Assembly: GCA_023428515.1 (NCBI GenBank)
Contig: JAEYXI010000146.1
Span: forward strand, 1 to 7,912
Length of the DNA stretch: 7,912 nt
Direction: 5' to 3'
Source: Pseudomonadota bacterium
GTDB taxonomy: Bacteria > Pseudomonadota > Alphaproteobacteria > Rhizobiales > Rhizobiaceae
Numbering within the stretch: position 1 is the first letter of the stretch; every line of letters starts with the position of its first letter. The notes below the pieces were generated by a model. The model had not been told where the DNA came from. It worked only from the letters and a program-made list of their open reading frames with translations, and did no database searches. The translations under genes were made by a program, and so were the position numbers. Shown piece after piece: positions 1-5,972 of the stretch.

Positions 1-18
1 CAAGGGGGAGGGTTGGCG

Positions 19-1053
19 CTAGCTCGACTTCGGCTCCGCGTCGTTGATCTCGACGGTGAAGGAGCCGTCCTTGATAGCCTTCTCCTTCTCGGCGACCTTT
101 GCCATCACGTCGGCGGGGACCTTGCCCTCGAAGGTGCCGAGCGGTGCCAGCGAACAGCCGCCATGCTTCATGAAGGAATAGACGCCGTAGTCGGCGGCCT
201 TGAAGGTGCCGGCCTTCACTTCAGCGATCGCCTTGTCGAGCGTCGGCTCGAAATGCCAGAGTGCCGAGGCGACGACCGTCTCGGGATAATCGGCCTGGGT
301 GTCGATGACGTTGCCGATGGCGAGCACGCCCTTCTCCTTGGCCGCGTCGGAGACGCCGAAACGCTCCGCATATATGATGTCGGCGCCGCCATCGATCTGC
401 GCGAAGGCCGTCTCCTTGGCCTTGGGCGGATCGAACCAGGAGCCGATGAAGGCGACCTGGAACTTCGCGTCCGGCGCGGTCTCCTTCACGCCGGCCATGA
501 AGGCGTGCATGAGGCGGTTGACCTCCGGGATCGGGAAACCGCCGACCATGCCGATGTTCTTCGACTTGGTCATGGCGCCGGCGATGATGCCGGTGAGGTA
601 GGATGCGTCCTGGATGTAGTTGTCGAAGACGGAAAAATTCGGGTTCTTGTCGTCCGGCTTGAAGGACGAACCCATGAGGAAGGCCGTCTCGGGATAGTCG
701 GCGGCGACGGTCCGCGCGGCTTCCTCGACGCCGAACACCTCGCCGAGGATCAGCTTGTTGCCGGCCTCGGCATATTCGCGCATGACGCGCTCATAATCGG
801 TGTTGGAGACGTTTTCCGTAGCGGTATATTCGATGTCGCCCCGCTCCTTCGCGGCATTGGCCGCCTTGTGGATGCGGCTGACCCACTGCTGCTCGAAGGG
901 CACGGTGTAGACGGCGGCAACCTTGAGTTTCTCCTGGGCGAAGAGACGCGACGGAGCACCGATGGCGGCGAGCGTTGCGGCCGCCCCCGAAGCCTTCAGC
1001 ACCTGTCTGCGCGAGAGCGCCGGAAAGCCGGCAAGAAACTGATTTTTGGGCAT
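19..1053 (-). CDS. BMP/Med-family ABC transporter substrate-binding protein, Tat-exported
   Basis: This 344-residue periplasmic binding protein belongs to the BMP (basic membrane protein/Med, PF02608) family, whose characterised members bind purine nucleosides or related ligands for ABC importers. The N-terminus carries a twin-arginine signal: SRRQVLKAS at residues 14-22, a hydrophobic Ala-rich stretch at 23-33, and a likely cleavage after LFA (residue 39), so the protein is probably exported folded by the Tat pathway. The mature part starts EKLKVAAVYTVPFEQQW. Family hallmarks are the central GMVGGFPIPEVNR segment and the C-lobe GGADIIYAERFGVSDAAKEKG segment, followed by AIGNVIDTQ. The ATG start at 1053 is supported by a Shine-Dalgarno-like AGAGGTGG about 6 nt upstream, and the length is normal for the family. 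The gene is divergent from the ABC exporter. No partner ATPase or permease is in the window; they would lie left of position 1. The ligand cannot be told from sequence, and a purine or nucleoside is only a family-based guess. Confidence 0.93.
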   Translation of the reverse strand: MPKNQFLAGFPALSRRQVLKASGAAATLAAIGAPSRLFAQEKLKVAAVYTVPFEQQWVSRIHKAANAAKERGDIEYTATENVSNTDYERVMREYAEAGNKLILGEVFGVEEAARTVAADYPETAFLMGSSFKPDDKNPNFSVFDNYIQDASYLTGIIAGAMTKSKNIGMVGGFPIPEVNRLMHAFMAGVKETAPDAKFQVAFIGSWFDPPKAKETAFAQIDGGADIIYAERFGVSDAAKEKGVLAIGNVIDTQADYPETVVASALWHFEPTLDKAIAEVKAGTFKAADYGVYSFMKHGGCSLAPLGTFEGKVPADVMAKVAEKEKAIKDGSFTVEINDAEPKSS

Positions 1054-1059
1054 GTTCGA

Positions 1060-1067
1060 CCACCTCT
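1060..1067 (-). promoter_or_regulatory. Ribosome binding site of the BMP-family gene
   Basis: Read on the minus strand, AGAGGTGG lies 6 nt before the ATG at 1053. It supports this start over internal ones, and the Tat signal begins correctly only from this Met. Confidence 0.6.
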
Positions 1068-1071
1068 GGTT

Positions 1072-1090
1072 GTTTCAGGTTCAGGTTCAT
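1072..1090 (-). repeat. Short tandem repeat in the BMP gene leader
   Basis: On the minus strand the hexamer GAACCT occurs twice in tandem, followed by a partial third copy (GAAAC), just upstream of the BMP-gene ribosome binding site. It could be a chance repeat or a small regulator half-site array; nothing else in the window shares it. Confidence 0.3.
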
Positions 1091-1165
1091 CCCGTCCTGT
1101 TTTTATCGTTTGGTCAAGGTTAGGCGAATTCCGCAATACCGGCAATCGAGGGCAAGGCGCTGACC

Positions 1166-1190
1166 ACGGCTAAATTTCGCGGAAAGCCGT
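1166..1190. repeat. Inverted repeat in the divergent intergenic region (possible operator)
   Basis: The arms ACGGCT (1166-1171) and AGCCGT (1185-1190) are exact inverted copies separated by 13 nt. Inside them is a second, smaller symmetry, TTTC-GCG-GAAA (1175-1185). The element sits between two divergently transcribed transport genes, upstream of both, which is where a shared operator would be expected. No regulator gene is visible nearby, and a 6-bp arm can arise by chance in high-GC DNA. Confidence 0.35.
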
Positions 1191-1230
1191 TCAGCGACAT
1201 TCTTGAGGGGGGCTGGAGAGGCCTTTCAAT

Positions 1231-1257
1231 CGTGACTTGAGCCGATCCTTCCTATAT
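1231..1257 (+). promoter_or_regulatory. Possible promoter of the ABC exporter gene
   Basis: CGTGAC at 1231-1236 and CTATAT at 1252-1257 resemble the alphaproteobacterial housekeeping consensus (CTTGAC, 17 nt, CTATAT). The -10 match is exact, but the spacer is only 15 nt. The -10 box lies in a perfect palindrome CCTATATAGG (1251-1260), one of the few AT-rich spots here. If it is used, transcription would start near 1265, downstream of the TTG at 1237, and translation would have to begin at the TTG at 1294. Confidence 0.3.
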
Positions 1258-3051
1258 AGGCCGCCTGCACCTATCCGCCTCGGGACGTCTCGATTGCTCA
1301 AGTTTTTCCGCTCCTCCGCGAACCAGCGCCTCGTCGGACGGCTGCTCAAGGAGTCTTTCCGCAAGCATGCAGGGACCTATGCCGTAGCGATCGCCGCGAT
1401 GCTGGTCATGGCGTTGATGACGGCGGCAAGCGCCTGGATCATGCGCGACATCGCCAACGAATTCGTCGGCCCGAAGGACATAAACAGCATCTACATGATC
1501 TCGGCGGCGGTCGCGGCGATCTTCATCGTCAAGGGCATCGCGACCTACATCCAGACGCTGTATCTCAGCCGGGCCGGCAACTCGATCATCGCCGACCGGC
1601 AGCGCAAGATATACGACCGCATGCTGGAGCACGGCATCGAGTTCTACCACTCCTACTCGTCGGCCGACCTTGTCATGCGGATCACCCAAAGCGCCCAGAA
1701 GGCGCGAAGCGTGGTCGACATACTGGTCACCTCCTTCATCCGCGACCTGTTCTCGGTCATCGGGCTCGTGCTGGTCATGGCGGTCCAGCAGCCGTTCCTG
1801 TCGCTCGTCGCCTTCATCTTCGGGCCGATCGCGATCGTGGCGGTGAACAAGCTGCTCAAGAGAACCAGGCGGATCGCGGAGAAGGAGCTGGCTTCCGTCT
1901 CGGTGATCATCCGCGTCATGCAGGAAACGGTGTTCGGCGCCCGCATCGTGAAATCCTTCAACCTCGAAAGCATGATGCGCGGCCGCATGCACAAGGCGGT
2001 GAACGACGCCCAGAAGCGCGCGAACAGCATTGCGGCGCTCGAGGCCCTGACCAATCCCATCATGGAGACGCTGGCCGGCCTGGCGATCGCCGGCGTCATC
2101 CTGATCAGCGGCTATCTGATCGTGGAGGGCGGGCATACGCCAGGCTCGGTGATGGCCTTCATCACGGCGCTGCTGCTCGCCTACGAACCGGCCAAGCGGT
2201 TGGCGCGCGCCCGCGTCGCGCTCGAAAAGGGCATGGTCGGGGTCCGCATGATGTACGAGATCACCGACCGGCCACTCACGCTCGAAGAAGCGCCGGACGC
2301 CAAGCCGCTGTCGCAGGGCCCAGGCGAGATCAGGCTCGACGACGTATCGTTCTCCTATCGCGACGAGGAACAAGTCCTGACCGACCTGAACGTCGTCTTC
2401 CCGGCAGGCAAGATGACGGCGCTGGTCGGCGCCTCGGGCGGCGGCAAATCGACGGTCCTCAACCTCATCATGCGGCTCTACGATCCCGACAAGGGCCGCG
2501 TGCTCTTCGACGGCGAGGACATCAAATACGCGACAGTGCAGTCGCTGCGCGACAAGATCGCCTATGTGAGCCAGGACACGTTCCTGTTCGATTCTTCCGT
2601 CATGCAGAACATCCGCATGGGCCGGCAGGACGCGACGGACGAGGAGGTCGTCAAGGCTGCGAAGGCGGCCAACGCCCATGCCTTCATCAAGGCGCTGCCG
2701 CAAGGCTACGATACGCCCATCGGCGAAAACGGAGTGTTCCTGTCCGGCGGCCAGCGGCAACGCCTCTCGATCGCGCGGGCGATGCTGCGCAACGCACAGA
2801 TCCTGCTGCTCGACGAGGCGACCAGCGCGCTCGACGCCGAATCCGAATCGCTGTTCCGCGACGCGCTGGAAAACCTGGAGGAGGGACGCACCACGATCGC
2901 CATCGCCCACCGGCTGTCGACGGTGCACCGCGCGCACAAGATCATCGTGTTGGATGCGGGACGCGTTGTGGAGCAAGGCACGCACGAGGAACTGCTCGAC
3001 TTGCCGGACGGCACCTACAGGAAGCTGCACGAATACCAGCTGCTGCCCTGA
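1237..3051 (+). CDS. ABC exporter half-transporter, fused permease and ATPase (MsbA/LmrA-like)
   Basis: This is a type I ABC exporter half-transporter that would work as an inner-membrane homodimer pumping lipid, drug or another amphipathic substrate outward. Numbered from the TTG at 1237 (604 residues), the membrane domain covers roughly 45-335 with about six hydrophobic segments, for example YAVAIAAMLVMALMTAA, FIVKGIATYIQTLYL and LAGLAIAGVILISGYLIV. The ATPase domain follows with every expected motif: Walker A GASGGGKST at 398-406, Q-loop Gln446 in VSQDTFLFD, signature LSGGQRQR from 502, Walker B ILLLDEATSALD with Asp526/Glu527, and switch His558 in IAHRLST. All catalytic residues are present, so it should be active. 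The start is uncertain: the TTG at 1237 has only a distant GGAGAGG (about 16 nt away) and lies inside a promoter-like element, while the TTG at 1294 gives MLKFFRSS, closer to what I would expect at the N-terminus of relatives. The substrate cannot be inferred; the neighbours are importers and give no clue. Confidence 0.93.
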   Translation: MSRSFLYRPPAPIRLGTSRLLKFFRSSANQRLVGRLLKESFRKHAGTYAVAIAAMLVMALMTAASAWIMRDIANEFVGPKDINSIYMISAAVAAIFIVKGIATYIQTLYLSRAGNSIIADRQRKIYDRMLEHGIEFYHSYSSADLVMRITQSAQKARSVVDILVTSFIRDLFSVIGLVLVMAVQQPFLSLVAFIFGPIAIVAVNKLLKRTRRIAEKELASVSVIIRVMQETVFGARIVKSFNLESMMRGRMHKAVNDAQKRANSIAALEALTNPIMETLAGLAIAGVILISGYLIVEGGHTPGSVMAFITALLLAYEPAKRLARARVALEKGMVGVRMMYEITDRPLTLEEAPDAKPLSQGPGEIRLDDVSFSYRDEEQVLTDLNVVFPAGKMTALVGASGGGKSTVLNLIMRLYDPDKGRVLFDGEDIKYATVQSLRDKIAYVSQDTFLFDSSVMQNIRMGRQDATDEEVVKAAKAANAHAFIKALPQGYDTPIGENGVFLSGGQRQRLSIARAMLRNAQILLLDEATSALDAESESLFRDALENLEEGRTTIAIAHRLSTVHRAHKIIVLDAGRVVEQGTHEELLDLPDGTYRKLHEYQLLP

Positions 3052-3071
3052 GCCGTGCCTGGAGCACGGCT
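3051..3071 (+). terminator. Hairpin right after the exporter stop codon
   Basis: The arms AGCCGTGC (3051-3058) and GCACGGCT (3064-3071) form a perfect 8-bp GC-rich stem with a 5-nt loop CTGGA, starting on the last base of the TGA stop. No T-run follows, so it is not a canonical intrinsic terminator. It may protect the mRNA 3' end, give partial termination, or aid Rho-linked termination. A smaller stem, GCCG-GAA-CGGC (3073-3083), follows directly. Confidence 0.45.
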
Positions 3072-3098
3072 GGCCGGAACGGCAACCCTCCTCTGGCC

Positions 3099-3110
3099 CT
3101 TGCCGGCAAG
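3099..3110. repeat. 12-bp perfect palindrome upstream of the dipeptidase gene
   Basis: CTTGCCGGCAAG reads identically on both strands. It lies 75 nt before the dipeptidase start and just upstream of a weak promoter-like stretch (TGAC near 3112-3115, CTTTAT at 3135-3140, spacing about 19 nt). Its symmetry and place would fit a dimeric repressor site for the peptide-uptake operon, or simply another stem in this hairpin-rich spacer. Confidence 0.35.
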
Positions 3111-3174
3111 CTGACGAAGTTTTGCCTTTGCACGCTTTATGGTTTTCGATGACCATACCGACGTACTCGCATGC

Positions 3175-3180
3175 AGGAGA
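3175..3180 (+). promoter_or_regulatory. Ribosome binding site of the dipeptidase gene
   Basis: AGGAGA ends 4 nt before the ATG at 3185. It decides the start: a further in-frame ATG at 3149 would add 12 residues (MTIPTYSHAGDS) but has no comparable Shine-Dalgarno sequence. Confidence 0.75.
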
Positions 3181-3184
3181 CTCG

Positions 3185-4249
3185 ATGCAGCTTGTTTTCG
3201 ACGGCCACAACGACGTGCTCCTGCGGTTGTGGCGCAACGCCACAAAGGGAGGCGATCCCATCGCCGAGATGGTCGACGGCACGACCTCCGGCCATATCGA
3301 CCTGGCGCGCGCCAAGACAGGTGGGCTGGGAGGCGGATTCTGCGCCATCTTCGTACCCTCGCCGGGCGAGTTCTCGCTGCCCAAGCCCGACGGAAACGGC
3401 GCGTTCGCCTCGCCCCTGCCGGACCAGCTCGACCGCTCGATGGCGCTCGACGCGACGCTCGCCATGGCGGCAGTCGCACTGCAACTCGACCGCGCCGGAG
3501 CGTGGAAGCTGTGCCGGTCCACGGCGGACATAAAAGCAGCCTTCGCCGCAAGGACGTTCGCAGCACTGCTGCATATCGAGGGCGCGGAGGCAATCGGCGC
3601 CGACCTGTCGGGGCTGGAGGTGCTGTACGCCGCCGGAGTGCGCTCGATCGGTCCGGTGTGGAGCCGCAACAACGTCTTCGCCCAGGGCGTGCCATTCGCC
3701 TTTCCGGCCGGCCCCGACACCGGCGGCGGCCTGACCGACGCCGGCAAGGAGTTGGTGCGCGCCTGCAACCGCATGGGCGTCCTCATCGATTTATCGCACA
3801 TGAACGAGAAGGGCTTTTTCGACGTCGCAAAGACAAGCGACCAGCCACTGGTCGCAACCCATTCCAACGCGCATGCCATCACGCCTTCGACCCGCAACCT
3901 GACCGACAGGCAGCTCGACGCGATCCGCGACAGCGGCGGCATCGCCGGGCTGAACTTCGCCGTCAGCTTCCTGCGCGGCGACGGCCAGGAGCGCGCCGAC
4001 ACCGGCATCTCGCAGATGATCGCTCATGTCGACCACATGGTGAAGCGCATGGGGATCGACCATGTAGCGATCGGATCGGACTTCGACGGGGCGACGATAC
4101 CGGCCGAGATCGGCGACGCGGCAGGTCTGCAGAAGCTCGTTGAAGGGCTGCAAAACGCCGGATATGGTGAAAGGGATCTGGCGAAGATATGCCGCGAGAA
4201 CTGGCTGAGGGTACTCGCCTCGGCCTGGCACGAAACGGTTGTGGCCTGA
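3185..4249 (+). CDS. Membrane dipeptidase-type metallopeptidase (peptidase family M19)
   Basis: This 354-residue zinc dipeptidase of family M19 (renal dipeptidase, amidohydrolase-like TIM barrel) hydrolyses dipeptides, in bacteria often including ones with a D-residue. It has no signal peptide, so it should act in the cytoplasm. By alignment with human renal dipeptidase from memory, the binuclear zinc ligands are all present: His8 and Asp10 (FDGHND), bridging Glu132 (HIEGAEA), His205 (IDLSH) and His226 (THSNA); the last two are 21 residues apart, as in the human enzyme. Arg237 (TRN) matches the substrate-carboxylate Arg230, and Asp299 (GSDFDG) matches Asp288. The striking difference is Trp159 (PVWSRNN) in place of the catalytic His152. 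The C-terminal ICRENWLRVL is typical of the family. The gene lies 58 nt before the peptide-binding protein gene and probably opens that operon, cleaving what the transporter brings in. The family call is firm; substrate specificity is unknown. Confidence 0.95.
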   Translation: MQLVFDGHNDVLLRLWRNATKGGDPIAEMVDGTTSGHIDLARAKTGGLGGGFCAIFVPSPGEFSLPKPDGNGAFASPLPDQLDRSMALDATLAMAAVALQLDRAGAWKLCRSTADIKAAFAARTFAALLHIEGAEAIGADLSGLEVLYAAGVRSIGPVWSRNNVFAQGVPFAFPAGPDTGGGLTDAGKELVRACNRMGVLIDLSHMNEKGFFDVAKTSDQPLVATHSNAHAITPSTRNLTDRQLDAIRDSGGIAGLNFAVSFLRGDGQERADTGISQMIAHVDHMVKRMGIDHVAIGSDFDGATIPAEIGDAAGLQKLVEGLQNAGYGERDLAKICRENWLRVLASAWHETVVA

Positions 4250-4293
4250 CAGGATAACGCCTCAAAAAGGTGAATAATTTCAACAACAAGAAC

Positions 4294-4298
4294 AGGGA
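4294..4298 (+). promoter_or_regulatory. Ribosome binding site and A-rich leader of the binding-protein gene
   Basis: AGGGA precedes the ATG at 4308 by 9 nt. Three ATG codons stand in a row (4308, 4311, 4314), so initiation could use any of them with little effect on the signal peptide. The 4263-4300 leader is unusually A-rich with CAACAAC-type runs, likely unstructured and favourable to strong translation. Confidence 0.5.
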
Positions 4299-4307
4299 AC
4301 TAGCGAC

Positions 4308-5951
4308 ATGATGATGGGAAAGACGCACGGACATTTCCGCCTGATGCTGGCAGGCGCCGCAATGTCGGCACTGATCTTCGCGACCGCTCCTGCAATTGCC
4401 GAGACCCCCGCCGACACGCTGGTCCAGGCCTGGGCGATCGACGACATCATTTCGCTCGACCCGGCTGAGGCGTTCGAGCTTTCGACCGGCGAAATCACCG
4501 GCAACACCTATGACATGCTGGTGCGGCTCGACGTCAACGACACCACCAAGGTGGTCGGCGCGCTCGCTGAAAGCTGGACCGTTTCCGACGACGGCCTGAC
4601 CTACACCTTCAAGCTGAAACCCAACCTGACATTCGCCTCCGGCAACCCGATCACCGCGGAAGACGTAGCCTGGTCGTTCGAGCGCGCCGTCAAGCTGAAC
4701 AAGACGCCGGCCTTCATCATCCAGCAGTTCGGGCTGACCGCCGACAACGTCACCGAAAAGGCGAAGGCCGCCGATCCCCAGACCTTCGTCTTCGTCGTCG
4801 ACAAGGCCTATGCGCCGAGCTTCGTGCTCAACTGCCTGACCGCGACGGTCGCGGCGGTGGTCGACAGCAAGCTGGTCAAGGAACATGCGGCGGTCGTCAC
4901 CGCGAGCGCGGAATACAAATTCGACAATGATTTCGGCAATGGCTGGCTGAAGACGGGTTTCGCCGGCTCGGGCCCCTTCAAGACGCGCGAGTGGCGCGCC
5001 AACGAGGCGGTCGTGCTGGAGCGCAACGACAATTATTACGGCGACAAGGCCAAGCTCGCCCGCGTCATCTATCGCCACGTCAAGGAAAGCGCCACGCAGC
5101 GCCTGATGCTGGAGAAAGGCGACGTCGACGTCGCTCGCAATCTGCAGCCCGGCGACTTCGAGGCGGTGAGCCAGAACGCCGAGCTCGCCACCACCGCGAC
5201 GCCGAAGAGCACGGTGTTCTATTTCAGCCTGAACCAGAAGAACGAGAACCTGGCCAAGCCCGAAGTGCGCGAGGCGTTCAAATACCTGGTCGACTATGAC
5301 GCGCTCGCCGACACGCTGCTCAAGGGCATCGGCGTCGTTCACCAGAACTTCCTGCCGAAAGGCATCCTCGGCGCGCTCGACGACAAGCCGTACAAGCTGG
5401 ACATCGCCAAGGCGAAGGAACTGCTCGCCAAGGCCGGCCTGCCGGACGGCTTCTCCGTCACCATGGACACGCGCAGCGGCCAGCCCGAGCAAGGCGTCGC
5501 CGAGGCGATCCAGCAGACAGCGGCGCAGGCCGGCATCAAGATCGAGCTGGTGCCGGAGGACTTCAAGCAGTTGCTCACCCGCTACCGCGCGCGCCAGCAC
5601 GACATCGCTATCCTGCAGTGGGGCGTCGACTACTGGGATCCGAACTCCAACGCGGAAACCTTTGCCGTCAACCCCGACAATGCCGACGATTCCCAGCTCA
5701 AGACGCTGGCCTGGCGCAACGCCTGGGACGTGCCGGCGGAGATGCAGGAGCAGGCGAAGGCCGCGCTTCTGGAGCGTGACGCCGGCAAGCGCGCCGAGAT
5801 GTATGGCGATCTGCAGAGGAAGGTGCGCGAGCAAGGGCCGTTCACCCAGCTCTGGCAGCAGACCGAAGTTGCGGGCCTGCGCAAGAATGTGCAGGGCTTC
5901 AAGCTCGGGCCTACATTCGACACCAACTTCGTCGGGCCGGTCAGCAAGTAG
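4308..5951 (+). CDS. Peptide-type ABC transporter substrate-binding protein (SBP family 5, DppA/OppA-like)
   Basis: This 547-residue periplasmic binding protein captures the ligand, most likely a di- or oligopeptide, for the permease pair encoded downstream. It starts with a Sec signal peptide: basic residues within 5-11, a hydrophobic core at about 12-28, and an AIA|ET cleavage after residue 31, with no lipobox Cys. The family 5 (PF00496) pattern is clear: ISLDPAEAFELSTGEITGNTYDMLVRLD near the mature N-terminus, LAESWTVSDDGLTYTFKLKPNLTF, then ITAEDVAWSFERAV, GSGPFKTREWRANEAVVLERNDNYYG, and the REAFKYLVDYDAL and DIAILQWGVDYWDPN segments further on. The length is normal. It is followed by DppB-like and DppC-like permeases and preceded by a dipeptidase, which supports peptide uptake, though family 5 proteins also bind nickel, sugars, opines or glutathione. 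The next gene is in the same reading frame, 24 nt from this TAG stop to its TTG start. High expression relative to the permeases is likely (see the hairpin at 5952-5972). Confidence 0.95.
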   Translation: MMMGKTHGHFRLMLAGAAMSALIFATAPAIAETPADTLVQAWAIDDIISLDPAEAFELSTGEITGNTYDMLVRLDVNDTTKVVGALAESWTVSDDGLTYTFKLKPNLTFASGNPITAEDVAWSFERAVKLNKTPAFIIQQFGLTADNVTEKAKAADPQTFVFVVDKAYAPSFVLNCLTATVAAVVDSKLVKEHAAVVTASAEYKFDNDFGNGWLKTGFAGSGPFKTREWRANEAVVLERNDNYYGDKAKLARVIYRHVKESATQRLMLEKGDVDVARNLQPGDFEAVSQNAELATTATPKSTVFYFSLNQKNENLAKPEVREAFKYLVDYDALADTLLKGIGVVHQNFLPKGILGALDDKPYKLDIAKAKELLAKAGLPDGFSVTMDTRSGQPEQGVAEAIQQTAAQAGIKIELVPEDFKQLLTRYRARQHDIAILQWGVDYWDPNSNAETFAVNPDNADDSQLKTLAWRNAWDVPAEMQEQAKAALLERDAGKRAEMYGDLQRKVREQGPFTQLWQQTEVAGLRKNVQGFKLGPTFDTNFVGPVSK

Positions 5952-5972
5952 CGAACCGCGAAGTCCGGTTCG
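5952..5972 (+). promoter_or_regulatory. Hairpin filling the binding-protein/permease gap
   Basis: The arms CGAACCG (5952-5958) and CGGTTCG (5966-5972) form a perfect 7-bp stem with a 7-nt loop, extendable by a G-U pair (5951/5973). The stem occupies the whole interval between the TAG stop and the TTG start of the next gene. Such hairpins after binding-protein genes (known examples: malE-malF, hisJ-hisQ) block 3' exonucleases and keep permease output low. Its abutment on a TTG without a visible Shine-Dalgarno sequence suggests that permease translation depends on ribosomes arriving from upstream. Confidence 0.6.

Noticed and set aside
13..1173. A 386-codon plus-strand frame opposite the BMP gene
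   Set aside because: The minus-strand protein has a signal peptide, ribosome binding site and family motifs. The plus-strand frame is low-complexity (Gly/Asp/Arg/Leu-rich) and looks like a complement artefact.
2678..3184. Upstream extension of the dipeptidase frame into the exporter gene
   Set aside because: The frame is open by chance over the ATPase coding region. The HxD zinc motif and a good ribosome binding site place the start at 3185.
1252..4008. A 918-codon open frame on the minus strand across the exporter and dipeptidase genes
   Set aside because: It is antisense to two genes with complete conserved motifs. Its translation is Arg/Asp/His/Gln-rich without any recognisable domain, as expected for the complement of high-GC third-position-biased genes.
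4245..4278. Possible internal promoter before the binding-protein gene (CCTGAC at 4245-4250, AATAAT at 4273-4278)
   Set aside because: Each box matches well, but the spacer is about 22 nt, too long for a normal housekeeping promoter; probably chance AT-richness.
5949..5951. TAG between the binding protein and the first permease as a disrupted fusion gene
   Set aside because: The frames coincide, but the two proteins are independent family members of normal length, and the binding protein ends where relatives end. Two genes is the natural reading; readthrough is kept only as a speculative point.
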